Part shown: piece after piece, positions 8,762 through 18,752 of the stretch
How positions within the stretch are numbered: the stretch's first letter is position 1
How the letters are laid out: each line of letters opens with the position of its first letter
Assembly (NCBI RefSeq): GCF_000495475.1
Contig: NZ_ASGZ01000057.1
Span: 1 to 64,000, forward strand
Source of the DNA: Candidatus Halobonum tyrrellensis G22
GTDB taxonomy: Archaea > Halobacteriota > Halobacteria > Halobacteriales > Haloferacaceae
DNA length: 64,000 nucleotides
Reading direction: 5' to 3'
Translations under genes and position numbers: made by a program
Notes under the pieces: model-generated
Seen by the model: only the letters and a program-made list of their open reading frames with translations
Databases searched by the model: none
What the model was told of the DNA's origin: nothing

Positions 8762-10066
8762 ATGTTCGACGGGCTGAAGGACAAGCTCTCCTCGTTCCGC
8801 AAGGACACCGCCGAGGACCTAGAGGAGAAGGCCGAGCGGGCCGACGAGGAGGACACCGACGCCGACGCGAGCGCGGACGCCGAGACGGACGCGGCGTCGC
8901 CGGCGACCGACGAGTCCTCCCCGGCGTCGGCGGAGTCGACGCCCGATTCGGGTCCGGGCTCCGCCGGTCCCGACGTGGGCGCGGGCGCCGTCGAGACCGA
9001 CCGCTCGGACGCGCCGTCCGACGCGGCCGACGAGTCCGGCCGTCAGCCCGACGAGCGGAGCGCCCCCGCCGAGGGGGACGAGGAGTCGACCGCGAACACC
9101 CCGGCGGCCGCCTCGGCGGTCACCGACCGCTCGGACGCCGACGAGTCCGAGTCGGAGCCGGAGGAGGAGGAGTCGGCCGCGAGCCGGTTCCAGCGGGCGA
9201 AGGCGTTCGCGACGGGCCGGATCATCATCGAGGAGGAGGACTTGGAGGAGCCGCTGTGGAACCTCGAGATGGCCCTGCTCGAATCCGACGTGGAGCTGAG
9301 CGTCGCCGAGGAGATGCTCGCGACCATCCGCGAGAAGATGCTCGGCGAGGCGCGCGCGCAGGTTGACACCACCGAGGAACTCGTCACGAACGCGCTCCAC
9401 GACGCGCTGCTCGACGTGATCAGCGTCGGGCAGTTCGACTTCGAGGAGCGACTGGCGCAGGCGGAGAAACCCGTCACCGTCGTGTTCACCGGCGTCAACG
9501 GCGTCGGCAAGACGACGAGCATCGCCAAGTTCACCCGGTGGCTCGACGCACGCGGCTACTCGTCGGTGATGGCGAACGGCGACACCTACCGGGCGGGCGC
9601 GAACGAGCAGATCCGCGAGCACGCCGACCGCCTCGACGGGAAACTTATCTCCCACGAGCAGGGCGGCGACCCGGCCGCGGTGCTGTACGACGCCGTCGAG
9701 TACGCCGAGGCGCACGACGTCGACGTGGTGCTCGGCGACACAGCGGGTCGGCTCCACACCTCGAACGACCTGATGGCGCAGTTGGAGAAGATCGACCGCG
9801 TCGTCGACCCCGACCTCACGCTGTTCGTCGACGAGGCGGTCGCGGGCCAGGACGCGGTCCAGCGCGCGAAGAAGTTCGACGAGGCGGCCGCCATCGACGG
9901 CGCGGTGTTGACGAAGGCCGACGCCGACTCCTCGGGCGGCGCCGCCATCTCCATCGCGTACGTCACGGGCAAGCCCGTCCTGTTCCTCGGTACGGGACAG
10001 GGGTACGACGACCTCCGGCGGTTCGACCCCGAGGCGCTCGTGGACGAACTCGTCGGCGGGGAGTAG
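8762..10066 (+). CDS. ftsY: SRP receptor FtsY
   Basis: This membrane-associated GTPase receptor for the SRP-ribosome complex has 434 residues. The first ~140 form an extremely acidic, low-complexity A domain (repeated DADE and DESS stretches). The NG domain follows, with GVNGVGKTT at about 243-251, GDTAGRLH, and [15 protein letters not shown] near the end. The A domain probably binds membrane or translocon under high salt. The start lies 4 nt after the pfdA stop, so the two are likely co-transcribed, and its partner SRP54 is 2 kb upstream. Confidence 0.96.
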   Translation: MFDGLKDKLSSFRKDTAEDLEEKAERADEEDTDADASADAETDAASPATDESSPASAESTPDSGPGSAGPDVGAGAVETDRSDAPSDAADESGRQPDERSAPAEGDEESTANTPAAASAVTDRSDADESESEPEEEESAASRFQRAKAFATGRIIIEEEDLEEPLWNLEMALLESDVELSVAEEMLATIREKMLGEARAQVDTTEELVTNALHDALLDVISVGQFDFEERLAQAEKPVTVVFTGVNGVGKTTSIAKFTRWLDARGYSSVMANGDTYRAGANEQIREHADRLDGKLISHEQGGDPAAVLYDAVEYAEAHDVDVVLGDTAGRLHTSNDLMAQLEKIDRVVDPDLTLFVDEAVAGQDAVQRAKKFDEAAAIDGAVLTKADADSSGGAAISIAYVTGKPVLFLGTGQGYDDLRRFDPEALVDELVGGE

Positions 10067-10148
10067 CCCGGGCGGCCGACGCGGTTCACTTTCGCCCCGC
10101 TTCCGTCCCCTTTATCGCCGTCGCCGCCCCACCGCGAGTAGACGCACG

Positions 10149-10637
10149 ATGCCGGGCAATCCGAAGGGCGACCGTCGGGAGCGCGAACTCGTCAACAGGC
10201 TCGACGCCGCGGGGTTCGCGGTGATGCGCGCGCCCGCCAGCGGGTCGTCGACCGACCGCGAACTGCCGGACGTGCTCGCGGGCGACGGCCGGACGTTCTA
10301 CGCGGTGGAGGCCAAGTCGTCGTCGGGCGACCCCATCTACCTCCGGGGGGAGGAGGTGGAGGCGCTCGTCTACTTCGCGCGCAACTTCGGCGCCAACCCC
10401 AAGATCGGGGTCCGCTTCGACCGCGAGGACTGGTACTTCTTCCACCCCGACGAACTCCACGTGACCGACGGCGGTAACTACCGGGTGAAGCGGGAGTTCG
10501 CGCTCGATTCGGGGGAGACCATCGACGACCTGAAGGTCGCGAGCGAGGAGTCCGAGAGCGACCGCTCGGCGGCGGAGGTGCTCAACGCGGTCGAACAGGG
10601 CGTGCTCTCGGCGGACGAGGCGGCCGAGATGCTGTGA
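10149..10637 (+). CDS. hjc: Holliday junction resolvase Hjc
   Basis: This archaeal endonuclease cuts four-way DNA junctions made by RadA-driven recombination. The 162 residues keep the catalytic set: Glu in [10 protein letters not shown], Asp in DRELPDVL, and Glu-x-Lys in YAVEAKSS. There is a C-terminal acidic extension ([12 protein letters not shown]) beyond the usual ~130-residue core. A TTTATC element at 10111-10116 is a plausible promoter, so it may be transcribed separately from ftsY. Confidence 0.94.
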   Translation: MPGNPKGDRRERELVNRLDAAGFAVMRAPASGSSTDRELPDVLAGDGRTFYAVEAKSSSGDPIYLRGEEVEALVYFARNFGANPKIGVRFDREDWYFFHPDELHVTDGGNYRVKREFALDSGETIDDLKVASEESESDRSAAEVLNAVEQGVLSADEAAEML

Positions 10638-10685
10638 GTCTCCGCGTCGGCGCCTCGGCGCGTACGTCCCCCCTGGACGCCCGAC

Positions 10686-11348
10686 TCAGACCCCGACGAC
10701 CGCGTAGTCGGGCGCCTCGCCGTCGGGAAGCCGACGGAGCCGCGAGGCGGGGAAGCCGTATCGCCGCTCGCCCGCCACGTCGAGGCGGCCGTCGACCGGC
10801 CGCCGGCCGGCGACGTACACCGCCTCGACGACGGGTTCGTGCCCGCCGTAGTCGGCGTTCGACTCGAACTCGTCGATCGGCCGTCCGCTCTCGGTCCGCC
10901 GTTCGTCGGCGCGTTCGTCGGTGACGCGCGTGACGAGCAGGAGTTTGCTCGTCTCGCGGTCGCGAACGAACTCGCCGCGGTCGGGGCGGTGGATCCGACA
11001 GAGGTGACTGCCGTCATCGCCCACGGGGACGAACACGCGGGCGCCACAGACCGCGCAGGCGCCCGCCCGCTTGCCCGGCGGGGGGACGAGTCGCTCGTTC
11101 ACCTCGATGGCGACCCGGCGGAGGTGTTTACACCGCGCTCCCCTGAGCGCGTGGTCCGGGCAGGTGCACGACCGGTCGTCGAGGTCGACGACGTAGGTGG
11201 CGCCGTCGGTGTCCACGAGGTACGTGTCGTCGCGGAGCGCCCGCACCGTCATCGGCTCCCGGCGGGCCCGTTCCGCGCGGCCGGTGAGGCCGTCGGCGGG
11301 CAGGCTCCTACGGGCGGCGGACGCGGATGTGTATGCTGAGTGCGTCAT
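10686..11348 (-). CDS. SWIM zinc-finger protein
   Basis: In 220 residues, the core SWIM motif C-x-C-x9-C-x-H is CTCPDHALRGARCKHL at about 61-76. SWIM domains bind DNA or proteins, and in archaea they often occur with recombination or helicase proteins. A second Cys/His set (CAVCGA and LCRIHRP) suggests another zinc site. An internal start at 11252 (MTVRALRDD) would give a shorter protein without the Ala/Arg-rich leader. It converges on hjc across a 48-bp gap. The precise role is unknown. Confidence 0.8.
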   Translation of the reverse strand: MTHSAYTSASAARRSLPADGLTGRAERARREPMTVRALRDDTYLVDTDGATYVVDLDDRSCTCPDHALRGARCKHLRRVAIEVNERLVPPPGKRAGACAVCGARVFVPVGDDGSHLCRIHRPDRGEFVRDRETSKLLLVTRVTDERADERRTESGRPIDEFESNADYGGHEPVVEAVYVAGRRPVDGRLDVAGERRYGFPASRLRRLPDGEAPDYAVVGV

Positions 11349-11652
11349 CCCGTATCGACCGATACTACGCGCCCGAGCTACCTAAACCCTCGTTTCGGGT
11401 CGAAGGTAGAACGGCGGATATCGGGCGGCTCGGGCGGGTATAGCGGTCGAACGCAGAGGCGGTCGGGGTCGGATTCGGCCGGGCCTCGGCCCCCGAATAC
11501 GGCCGCTCTGCGGGGCCACGACGGCGGCCAGCGAACGACCCGCGGCGGCCGTCTCGCGGGCCGCTCCCGGGCAGTGACCGGCACCGGACGGAACGGGCGC
11601 GGCGCGTGGGTGCTTCGAAGCGCTTTTGCCACGGCCTGCGGAAGCCGTCGGC
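11349..11652. other. Divergent intergenic region, no gene seen
   Basis: These 304 bp separate the SWIM gene from a small membrane protein gene. A TTTAGG-like element near 11384-11390 on the minus strand could be the SWIM promoter. GCTTTTGCC at about 11620 may be the promoter of the plus-strand gene. Nothing else is recognisable. Confidence 0.45.
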
Positions 11653-11856
11653 ATGGATATCGACGCGGAGATGCGCCGGAAGATACTCGTCTCCCTCGGC
11701 GCCGTCGTCGTGTACATCGCCCTCCTCGTCGCGGTCGGGATCACCTACACGACCGACCATCTCCTCTCGCTGCCCGGTGCGTACCTCATCGTCGGCATCG
11801 TCGCGCTGTTCGTCGTCATGATGGCGGCCGCGGGGCTGTTCATCGACCGGCGCTGA
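11653..11856 (+). CDS. Small two-helix membrane protein
   Basis: This 67-residue protein starts with a charged MDIDAEMRRKIL and then two hydrophobic helices (about 11-30 and 40-60) ending FIDRR. I chose the ATG at 11653 because it lies ~30 nt after the TATA-like GCTTTTGC at about 11620 and removes an implausible Pro/Arg leader. Such small membrane proteins of unknown function are common in haloarchaea. The coding call rests on codon pattern and the promoter. Confidence 0.7.
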   Translation: MDIDAEMRRKILVSLGAVVVYIALLVAVGITYTTDHLLSLPGAYLIVGIVALFVVMMAAAGLFIDRR

Positions 11857-12005
11857 CGCGGCGGGGGCGTCGATCCGGTCGACGCCGCCCGCTCGGGGTC
11901 CGCTCGCCCGCGTCGTGCTCCGCTCTCGCCCCGTTCTCGGCGGTCGCTCTCCGGGTCGTCTCTCGCGTCTCGGTCGTTTCCGTCGTCTCGGTCGCTTCCG
12001 CCGTC

Positions 12006-13163
12006 TCAGGCGTCGGCGCGGCCGTCGTCCGTCCGCTCCGCGCGGTCGCGCCAGTCGGTGACCGTATCGGTCTCGGCGACCCGCTTCGCGTAGTACGACA
12101 GCGGGTGGGGGGCGACCGCGCGGTGGTTCCCCTCGTTCTCGCAGAGCCCGTACGCGCCGAGCGTCTCACAGGAGGGCGCGGGGTACTGCGCGCCCGACTC
12201 GTCGCGGAGGAAGCCGAACCGCCCCGCCACCTCGTCGGCGGGGAGGCCGGTCAACTCGGTCGTCTCCGCCGCGGTGAGACCCAACTCCGCGAGGAACGAC
12301 AGCAGCGCGAACCGGCCGACGGCGTCGAGTTCCTCGCCCGCCCGCGCCCGGTCGAGCAGGCGGGCGAGACACGGCGGGAACTGCTCGGGCGCGACCACGC
12401 TCACGTCGACGCGCGCGGTCCGGTCCGCGAGCAGGTCGCGCAGGTCGGATATCTCGGCTTCGAGGTCGGCCGCGACGGCGTCGTCGACGCCCTCGAACGG
12501 CAGTCCCTCCGCGACCCGTTCGCGGACCGCCTCCCGGAGCAGGCGGTACAGTTCCTCGCGCTCGACCCGCACCTCGCCGTCGAACAGTTCGCGGTTGACC
12601 AGCCGCCAGCCGTCGCCCCAGTCGGCGTCGACGTACCGGAGGTACGACCCGACGCCCAGCCGGAACCACCGGGGGACGGGACCGCCGTACCCCTCCTCCG
12701 CGCGGGTCGTCCCCGCGAGGTCGAACTCCCGGAGGAACGTGTCGAGGTCGGGACTCGCCCGCGTCGCGTTCGCCGAGTCGGCGGAGCCGACGGCGTCCGA
12801 CGCGCTCGCCTCGCCCGCGGTGCGCGCGCGGCCCTCGCGTCGCTCGCGTTCGGCGTCGGCGGTGAACCGCGCGTGGGCGGTCCGCGCCTCGGCGCCGGCG
12901 TACTTCTCGACGGCGGCGGGCGAGTCGAGCAGCGAGACGAGGATCCGGGCGATGGGGTACGACAGCAGTTCCTCGCGGTCGTCCCACGCGTCGGGCGTCT
13001 CGGGTTCGGTCGTCCCCTCGACGAGCGCCCGCTCGACCCGCTCGCGCCCGCGGTCGACCGCGGGGTCGCCCGCCGCGACGAGCTCCGTCAGGTCGACGTC
13101 CGCCCCGCGGACGGCGTCGCGGGCGCTCGACAGGAACGGGTACCGCGCCGACAGCGGGTCCAT
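12006..13163 (-). CDS. priL: DNA primase large subunit PriL
   Basis: This is the regulatory subunit of the archaeal/eukaryotic-type primase, which partners PriS to make RNA/DNA primers. In 385 residues the N-terminus (MDPLSARYPFLSSARD) and the C-terminal iron-sulfur domain are recognisable. Candidate cluster cysteines are FPPCLARL, the pair in PSCETLGAYGLCEN, and neighbouring residues near GNHRAVAPHPLSYY. The start is the ATG at 13163; the frame stays open upstream but without family similarity. A low-complexity acidic stretch is inserted near residues 105-145. PriS is not in the window. Confidence 0.9.
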   Translation of the reverse strand: MDPLSARYPFLSSARDAVRGADVDLTELVAAGDPAVDRGRERVERALVEGTTEPETPDAWDDREELLSYPIARILVSLLDSPAAVEKYAGAEARTAHARFTADAERERREGRARTAGEASASDAVGSADSANATRASPDLDTFLREFDLAGTTRAEEGYGGPVPRWFRLGVGSYLRYVDADWGDGWRLVNRELFDGEVRVEREELYRLLREAVRERVAEGLPFEGVDDAVAADLEAEISDLRDLLADRTARVDVSVVAPEQFPPCLARLLDRARAGEELDAVGRFALLSFLAELGLTAAETTELTGLPADEVAGRFGFLRDESGAQYPAPSCETLGAYGLCENEGNHRAVAPHPLSYYAKRVAETDTVTDWRDRAERTDDGRADA

Positions 13164-13376
13164 AGCTGTCTGTCCCTGTGTGAGCGGTTCGGTTAAGCGC
13201 GACGGTCCCCCCGGCGGTCGGCCGCGCCGGCGGCGACCCGCGTCGACCCGCGGCGTGGGGGTTCGTCCGCGACGGCGGCCGCCCGAGCGGCGCGGAGTAG
13301 AACGGCGCGGAGCCGTGCGGCGCGGCGCGGAGACCACGGGAGATAAGGTCCGGTACGCCCTGGATCGAACCCAGCA

Positions 13377-13964
13377 GTGCCCCGGTTCGCGTACCCCTGT
13401 CCCGGCTGCCGCACCACCAACAGCCTCCACGACGCCGACTGCGAGTTCGAGGGGACCGAGTGGAACAGCGTCGAGAAGGCGTACACGGACCTCCTGGTCG
13501 TGTTGACCGACGAGACCGTCACCGAGGAGGCGCTCAGACACGCGGTCCACGACGAGTGGTCGGGGCTCCACCGCGCCGCGCTCGACCTCCTGACGCGGGA
13601 GGGGCGGGTCCGCGAGACCGACGCGGGGCTCGAACTCCTCACCGCCGAGGCGTACCGCGAGTCGGTGTCCGAGCCCACGCGCGAGCCGATGGCGACCATC
13701 TACCGCGAGGGGTCGTACCCCGGCTGTCACGACAACGCGCTGTTCGCGGTCGTGGCGTGGTACGAGATGGTCGGGCTCTCGTGGGAGGAGACGCGCGAAC
13801 ACGCCGTCGAGTGGCTCCGGCAGTCGGGCGCGTGGGACCGCGGCGGCTTCGAGGAGGCGAGTCCGGAGGCGCTCGTCGACAGCAAACGCCACGTGTACGA
13901 GGCGGGCTACGGCTGGAAGGAGAAGGCGCAGGCCGCAAAGCGCGTCATCGACCGCCACCGGTAG
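13377..13964 (+). CDS. Unknown zinc-binding protein next to priL
   Basis: This 195-residue protein begins with a zinc-knuckle-like segment (YPCPGCRTTNSLHDADC). A winged-helix-like middle (TEEALRHAVHDEWSGLHR...LLTREGRVRETDAG) follows. The C-terminal helical part contains CHDNALFAVVAWYEMVGLSWEE and HVYEAGYGWKEK, which loosely recalls the helical C-terminal domains of primases; I cannot confirm that. The start is the GTG at 13377, ~32 nt after GGGAGATAAGG. It is divergent from priL, which may hint at a replication role, but I do not recognise the family with confidence. Confidence 0.75.
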   Translation: MPRFAYPCPGCRTTNSLHDADCEFEGTEWNSVEKAYTDLLVVLTDETVTEEALRHAVHDEWSGLHRAALDLLTREGRVRETDAGLELLTAEAYRESVSEPTREPMATIYREGSYPGCHDNALFAVVAWYEMVGLSWEETREHAVEWLRQSGAWDRGGFEEASPEALVDSKRHVYEAGYGWKEKAQAAKRVIDRHR

Positions 13965-14097
13965 CCCGACGGGCGCGGCTCGCGGCCGCTCACTCCGCGG
14001 TCGCCCCGTCACCGCGGAGGTACCGGGTCGCCCGTGCGCCGCTCCACCCGACCTCCCCGACCGGAAGCGATACGGCCGCGAGCGTCCACGTCCACCC

Positions 14098-15459
14098 GTG
14101 TCGACTCCCCGCGCCGCGACCGCATCCGAGGCCGAGGTCCCGACCGGGTCGCGCCGCGCGGTCGCGGTCGTGATCGGCGTCGTCTTCCTCGACCTGCTCG
14201 GATTCGGCGTCGTCATCCCGGTGCTCCCCTTCTACGTCCGGTCGTTCGGCGTCAGCGACGTGTTCATCGGTCTGCTGGCCGCGTCGTACTCGCTCGCGCA
14301 GTTCCTCGCCGCGCCGACGCTCGGACGGCTCTCCGACCGTCGGGGCCGCCGGCCCGTCATCACGCTGTCGGTCGTCGTCGCGGCGGTCGCGTGGACGGTG
14401 TTCGGGCTGGCGGCGGAGGTGGAGGCGGTCGCGGGCACGACGGCCGCGCTGGCGACGCTGTTCGCCTCGCGGACGCTCGCGGGCGCCGCGGGCGGCAACA
14501 TCGCCGCCGCGCAGGCGTACGTCGCCGACGTCACACCGCGCGAGCGGCGGGCGGGCGCGCTCGGCCTCGTGGGCGCGGCGTTCTCGCTGGGGTTCGTCTT
14601 CGGGCCGGCGCTCGGCGGCGTCGCCGCCAGCGACCCCGTCGTCGCCGCGGCGCGCGAGTTCCTCCCGTCGTTCGTCCCGGCGACGCGCTTCTCGCTGCCC
14701 AGCTTCCTCGCCGCGGGGCTGTCGGTGTCGGCGGCCGTCGCCGCGACGGTCGTCCTCCGGGAGCCGGAGCGGACGCGACCCGCGGCCGAGCGCGTCTCGC
14801 TGGTCGGCCAGTTCCGGAGCGCGCTCGCGGACGCCGACCTCCGGCCGCTCGTGACCGCGTTCTTCCTCGTCTCGCTGGCGTTCGCGGGGATTCAGGTGAT
14901 GTTCATCCCGTTCGCGGCCGACTTCTACGGCTACGACGCGACCGGCGCCGCGCTGTTTCTCACCTACATCGGCGTCCTCGGCACGGTGAATCAGGGAGTG
15001 CTCGTGGGGCGACTCGAACGCCGACTCGGCGCGGTCAGCCTGGCGCTCGCGGGCGGGGTCTCGCTGGCGGCCGCGCTCGCACTCCTCCCCTTCTCGCCCG
15101 ACGTGGGGCGGCTCCTCCCCGCCGTCGGCGGGCCGGCGTGGCTCACCGGCGGGCTGGTCGCGCTGCTGTTCGCCGGGTTCCTGCTGTCGTTCGGCAACGG
15201 CGCGCTCTCCGTCTCGCTGTCGACGCTGGTGTCGACGCGCGCGAGCGACGAGACGCAGGGCGCCGCCTTCGGCGTCACCCAGGGGGCGGGTAGCCTCGGC
15301 CGGACGGTCGGCCCGCCGCTCGCGGGCGTCGCGTACGTCCTCGCCTACTGGTCGCCGTTCGTCGCGGGCGCGGTGGTCCTCCTCCCGGTGCTCGCGTGGC
15401 TCGCCGCCGAGCGGCGGCGCGGCGCCGGCTCCGCCGACCGCGGGCCGCCCTCAGAGTGA
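14098..15459 (+). CDS. MFS transporter
   Basis: This 453-residue permease of the major facilitator superfamily has about 12 hydrophobic helices. Family signatures are FLDLLGFGVVIPVLPFY in helix 1 and motif A, GRLSDRRGRRP, between helices 2 and 3. A second stretch, SFGNGALSVSLSTLVS, precedes GVTQGAGSLGRTVGPPLAG. The motif set resembles the drug/H+ antiporter (TetA-like) group, so efflux is the best guess; the substrate is unknown. The start is the GTG at 14098. Its 3' end overlaps the convergent HAD gene by 9 bp. Confidence 0.9.
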   Translation: MSTPRAATASEAEVPTGSRRAVAVVIGVVFLDLLGFGVVIPVLPFYVRSFGVSDVFIGLLAASYSLAQFLAAPTLGRLSDRRGRRPVITLSVVVAAVAWTVFGLAAEVEAVAGTTAALATLFASRTLAGAAGGNIAAAQAYVADVTPRERRAGALGLVGAAFSLGFVFGPALGGVAASDPVVAAAREFLPSFVPATRFSLPSFLAAGLSVSAAVAATVVLREPERTRPAAERVSLVGQFRSALADADLRPLVTAFFLVSLAFAGIQVMFIPFAADFYGYDATGAALFLTYIGVLGTVNQGVLVGRLERRLGAVSLALAGGVSLAAALALLPFSPDVGRLLPAVGGPAWLTGGLVALLFAGFLLSFGNGALSVSLSTLVSTRASDETQGAAFGVTQGAGSLGRTVGPPLAGVAYVLAYWSPFVAGAVVLLPVLAWLAAERRRGAGSADRGPPSE

Positions 15460-16098
15460 GTCGAGCGCGTCGAGCACTGCCGCCGCCGCGTCGGGACCGT
15501 CGACTTCGAACGCGCGCCAGCCGCGGGCGCGCGCGGCCGCCACGTCCGCCTCGGGGTCGTCGCCCACCATCACCCGGTCGTCGGCGGGGAGGCGTTCCTC
15601 GGCGCGTACGAACGCCGCGGGGTCGGGCTTGTGCGCGCCCACCTCGTAGCTGGCGAGCGTCGCGTCGACGTAGCCGGCCAGCCCGACCCGCTCCAGTTTC
15701 CCGGCCTGCCACCCGGGGAGACCGTCGGTGAGCACGCCCACCGCGTAGCGGTCGTCGGCCGCCAGCCGGGCGAGTCGCTCGCGGAGCGCGGGCGACGTCT
15801 CGGCGGCCGCGAACTCCGCCTCGCGGAGCGCCGCGACGAACGCGTCGGGGTCGGCGTCGAGTTCGGCGAGCGCGCCGGTCGCCGCCCGCCGGTAGGGGTC
15901 GTCCGCGAGCGCCTCGAACGCCGCGACGAAGCGGTCGTCGTACGCGCTCCCCGGCGCGTCGGGGTCGACGCCCGCCTCGACGCAGGCGCGGTCGACGACC
16001 GCGGCGTAGTCGCCGACCGTCACGAGCGTGCCGTCGAGGTCGAACCAGACCGCCGTGTCGAACTCGACGGCGGCGGACGGGTCGCGGCTGTCGGCCAC
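15451..16098 (-). CDS. HAD family hydrolase
   Basis: This 215-residue phosphatase-like enzyme has motif I WFDLDGTLVTVG at about 17-28 and motif II VLTDG. The motif III Lys is in YEVGAHKPDPAAF, and motif IV is VMVGDDPEADV. A helical cap lies between motifs I and II. These features put it in the subfamily I haloacid dehalogenases, typically acting on small phosphorylated metabolites. The substrate is not deducible. It lies 78 bp downstream of PCNA on the same strand and may be read from the same transcript. Confidence 0.9.
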   Translation of the reverse strand: MADSRDPSAAVEFDTAVWFDLDGTLVTVGDYAAVVDRACVEAGVDPDAPGSAYDDRFVAAFEALADDPYRRAATGALAELDADPDAFVAALREAEFAAAETSPALRERLARLAADDRYAVGVLTDGLPGWQAGKLERVGLAGYVDATLASYEVGAHKPDPAAFVRAEERLPADDRVMVGDDPEADVAAARARGWRAFEVDGPDAAAAVLDALDSL

Positions 16099-16176
16099 GC
16101 CGGCCGGGCGGCCGGCGACGGCAAAAGCGTGGCGTCGGTGTGCGGGCCGGTCACCCGGTCGGCGGCGCCCGCGGCG

Positions 16177-16920
16177 TCAGTCGCTCTGGATCCGCGGTGC
16201 GAGCATGTACGTGACCTGGCCCATCCCCTCGCCGAACTCGTAGTGGAGTTTGACGGGGAACTCCTCGCCGAGTTCGACCCGCACCTCCGCGTCGCTCGGG
16301 ATGGCCTTGTTCATGTCCTTGAGGTAGTCGAGGCTGAACAGCGAGTCGGCGGGCCCCGACTGGAGGTCGATCAGGTCGTCGCGCTCCAGTTTGAGGTCGA
16401 CGTCGTCGGTGTCGCCCTCCGCCTCGATGAAGAACGCCTCCGCGTCGGTGTCGACGCGGAGGCGGATGTGGTCGCTCACCATGTCCGCGGCGGTGATCCC
16501 GCGGCCAATCTGTGCGCCCTCCAGGACGATCTCGGCGGGCAGGTCCAGATCCGGGATGTCCGGCTCCTCGCGGATCGAGTCGGGGTCGATCAGCGCGAGC
16601 GTGTAACTCAGCTCCTCGATCTGGATGTGGAGCTTGCGGGTCTCCTCGTCGAGTTCCAGTTGGACCAGGTCGCCCGAGTTGGCCATCCCGACGATGTCTT
16701 CGAGTCGGTTCAGGTTGACCCCGATGACGCCACCGTCGGCCTCGTACGACTCGAACGCGGCCGCTTCGAGCGCCAGGTCGACCATCCCGACGTTCGCCGG
16801 GTCGACCGCCCGGATGGCGAGTTCGTCCTCCTCGAGCCGGAGCTTGCACTCGTCGACCAGCACGCTCACCGAGTCGAGCGCGTCCCGGAGGGTGGACGCG
16901 CTCACGATGGCCTTGAACAT
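16177..16920 (-). CDS. pcn: DNA polymerase sliding clamp PCNA
   Basis: This 247-residue clamp forms a trimeric ring that tethers polymerases, ligase and FEN1 to DNA. The N-terminus [19 protein letters not shown], the interdomain segment [19 protein letters not shown] and the C-terminal [10 protein letters not shown] are diagnostic. The ATG at 16920 is supported by a TATA element 25-30 nt upstream, although the reading frame is open for another 77 codons. The strongly acidic surface is expected for a halophilic clamp. Confidence 0.97.
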   Translation of the reverse strand: MFKAIVSASTLRDALDSVSVLVDECKLRLEEDELAIRAVDPANVGMVDLALEAAAFESYEADGGVIGVNLNRLEDIVGMANSGDLVQLELDEETRKLHIQIEELSYTLALIDPDSIREEPDIPDLDLPAEIVLEGAQIGRGITAADMVSDHIRLRVDTDAEAFFIEAEGDTDDVDLKLERDDLIDLQSGPADSLFSLDYLKDMNKAIPSDAEVRVELGEEFPVKLHYEFGEGMGQVTYMLAPRIQSD

Positions 16921-16943
16921 GGACGCGGCTACGGCTGTCCCGG

Positions 16944-16951
16944 TAAAAAGA
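16944..16951 (-). promoter_or_regulatory. TATA box of PCNA
   Basis: On the minus strand TCTTTTTA lies about 27 nt before the PCNA ATG, in an AT-rich island within G+C-rich DNA. It supports the short (247-residue) PCNA start and leaderless transcription. Confidence 0.6.
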
Positions 16952-17246
16952 TACCCGGTTCTCGGCGTTCGCGGGCGCGTCGGTCGGCCGCTGTCCGGTT
17001 TCTCCCGCCCGTCACGCCCGGCCGGCGGTCCGTCCCACGGCGCTCTCGTCGCCGACGGCGCGGGGAGACTCTCGGCCATCGCCGTCGCCGCGAGCGACTC
17101 GAGCGTCTCGAACGGCGGGAGCGACACCCGGTCGTCGACGGGGTGCGTCACGTCTATCCCGGTGGGCGGCGTTCGACGGGGTATGCGACCGATTTCGTCT
17201 CCGTGCGCGGCGCTCGCGCGCCCGTTCGGGACGTCGGGGGGAGACC
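16952..17246. other. Divergent intergenic region between PCNA and rlmE
   Basis: These ~295 bp hold no clear gene. The PCNA frame stays open on the minus strand from 17151 and encodes [19 protein letters not shown], followed by Pro/Arg-rich sequence. It looks protein-like at first, but the PCNA TATA box lies inside it. A GGTATGCG stretch near 17180 may carry the rlmE promoter. Confidence 0.4.
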
Positions 17247-18035
17247 ATGTCCGGACGTGACGAGTACTACAACAAGGCGAAACAGCAGGGCTACCGCGCG
17301 CGGTCGGCGTACAAGCTGAAACAGATCGACGCCGAGGCGGACGTGCTCTCGGCGGGCGACACCGTCGTCGACCTGGGGGCGGCCCCCGGCGGGTGGCTCC
17401 AGGTCGCCGCCGAAGCCGCGGGCGCCTCGGGCCGAGTCGTCGGCGTCGACCTCCAGCGGATCGACGACCTGGAGGACCACCAGGCGTCGACCGTCCGCGG
17501 CGACATGACGGAGGAGCGAACCCGCGCGCGCCTCCGCGCCGAACTCGGCGCGAGCGAGAGCGACCGGCCCGCCGACGTCGTCGTCTCTGACATGGCGCCG
17601 AACATGACCGGCGAGTACTCGCTCGACCACGCGCGGTCGGTCCACCTCGCCCGGCAGGCGTTCGAGACGGCGCTCGACCTCCTGAAGCCGGGCGGCGACT
17701 TCGTCGTCAAGGTGTTCGACGGGCCGGACCTGGAGGCGTTCCGCGAGGACGTCGGACGCGAGTTCCAGTACGTCCGCGCGTACACCCCCGACGCCAGCCG
17801 GAAACAGTCGTCCGAGCGCTACCTCATCGCCAAGGGCCGGACCGACGCGCCCGTTCGTGAGGGCGAGACGCTGACGGTCGAGGTGACGGAGACGGGCGAC
17901 GAGGGCGACGGCATCGCGAAGGTCGACGGCTACACCCTGTTCGTCGCCGGCACCGAGGCGGGCGAGACCGTCGAGGCGCGCGTGACGGACCTGAAACCGC
18001 GGTTCGGCTTCGCCGAACGGGTCGACCGCGACTGA
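17247..18035 (+). CDS. rlmE: 23S rRNA 2'-O-methyltransferase RlmE with TRAM domain
   Basis: This 262-residue SAM-dependent enzyme methylates the ribose of the A-loop uridine (U2552 in E. coli numbering). Residues 1-190 are the FtsJ fold: [10 protein letters not shown] (first catalytic Lys), SAM motif [23 protein letters not shown] (catalytic Asp), VVKVFDGPD (Lys) and [10 protein letters not shown] (Glu). The last ~60 residues form a TRAM RNA-binding domain, an archaeal addition. It is monocistronic. Confidence 0.93.
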   Translation: MSGRDEYYNKAKQQGYRARSAYKLKQIDAEADVLSAGDTVVDLGAAPGGWLQVAAEAAGASGRVVGVDLQRIDDLEDHQASTVRGDMTEERTRARLRAELGASESDRPADVVVSDMAPNMTGEYSLDHARSVHLARQAFETALDLLKPGGDFVVKVFDGPDLEAFREDVGREFQYVRAYTPDASRKQSSERYLIAKGRTDAPVREGETLTVEVTETGDEGDGIAKVDGYTLFVAGTEAGETVEARVTDLKPRFGFAERVDRD

Positions 18036-18038
18036 CGC

Positions 18039-18752
18039 TCAGTCGCTCGCGGCGGCGACGTCGGACCCGTCGTCCCGCCGGACGAAGCCGACGGCGGCGT
18101 ACACCAGCGGCGTGTCGATCACCGCGATCAGGAGTTTGAGGGCGTACTGCCCGACGATCAGCGACCAGACCACGCTCGTCGGGAGCGCCGTCCCGACACC
18201 GAAGACGGCGGGCGCGACGACGAACGCGACCAGCGTGAACACGACCGTGTCGATCAGTTGGCTGGTGGCCGTCGACCCGACGTTACGGAGCCACAGCGAC
18301 GCGCCGTCGGTCGCCTCGCGGATCCGGTGGAAGGCGATCACGTCCCAGTTCTGGCTCAGCACGTACGCACAGAGCGACCCCAACACGACGTTGCCCGAGA
18401 GACCGAGCACGGTGGCGAACGCGTCGGGGTCGACCGACCCCTGCGCCGCGGGGATCGCGATGGTCGCGAACACCAAGCCGAGGAGAACGAAGTTCATCGC
18501 GAACGCGACGTTGACCACCTGCTGGGCGTAGCGCTTGCCGTACAGTTCCGACAGGCAGTCGGAGGCGAAGAACGTCACCGCGTACGCGAGCGTCCCGCCG
18601 GGGGCGGTGACCGCCCCGAGGAGCGGCAGCCCCACCGAGAGGAGTTTCGCGGAGATGACCTGCGCGGTCACCAGCGCGGTGACGAACAGCGCGGTCAGCA
18701 CTACCGCCGCCAGCGGCACCCCGAGCGGTCGGGGGGCGCGTGCGGTGCTCAC
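18039..18752 (-). CDS. Queuosine-precursor transporter, VUT/YhhQ family
   Basis: This 237-residue membrane protein has about six helices. Family hallmarks are ALVTAQVISAKLL, YAVTFFASDCLSELYGKRYA, YVLSQNWDVIAFHRIRE and the helix SQLIDTVVFTLVAF. Bacterial YhhQ imports queuosine precursors such as preQ0. In archaea the same family may feed preQ0 into archaeosine synthesis, which is an inference. The GTG start overlaps the stop of the upstream RHH gene (GTGA), so the two form one translational unit. Confidence 0.88.
   Translation of the reverse strand: MSTARAPRPLGVPLAAVVLTALFVTALVTAQVISAKLLSVGLPLLGAVTAPGGTLAYAVTFFASDCLSELYGKRYAQQVVNVAFAMNFVLLGLVFATIAIPAAQGSVDPDAFATVLGLSGNVVLGSLCAYVLSQNWDVIAFHRIREATDGASLWLRNVGSTATSQLIDTVVFTLVAFVVAPAVFGVGTALPTSVVWSLIVGQYALKLLIAVIDTPLVYAAVGFVRRDDGSDVAAASD

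Noticed and set aside
11857-12005. TCTCGGTCGTTTC-type short repeats as a CRISPR or regulatory array
   Set aside because: The units are irregular, only 8-12 bp, and show no constant repeat-spacer spacing. No CRISPR array is visible anywhere in the window.
16921-17151. N-terminal extension of PCNA by 77 residues
   Set aside because: The extension has no PCNA similarity, and a TATA box lies 27 nt before the internal ATG, which matches the family start.
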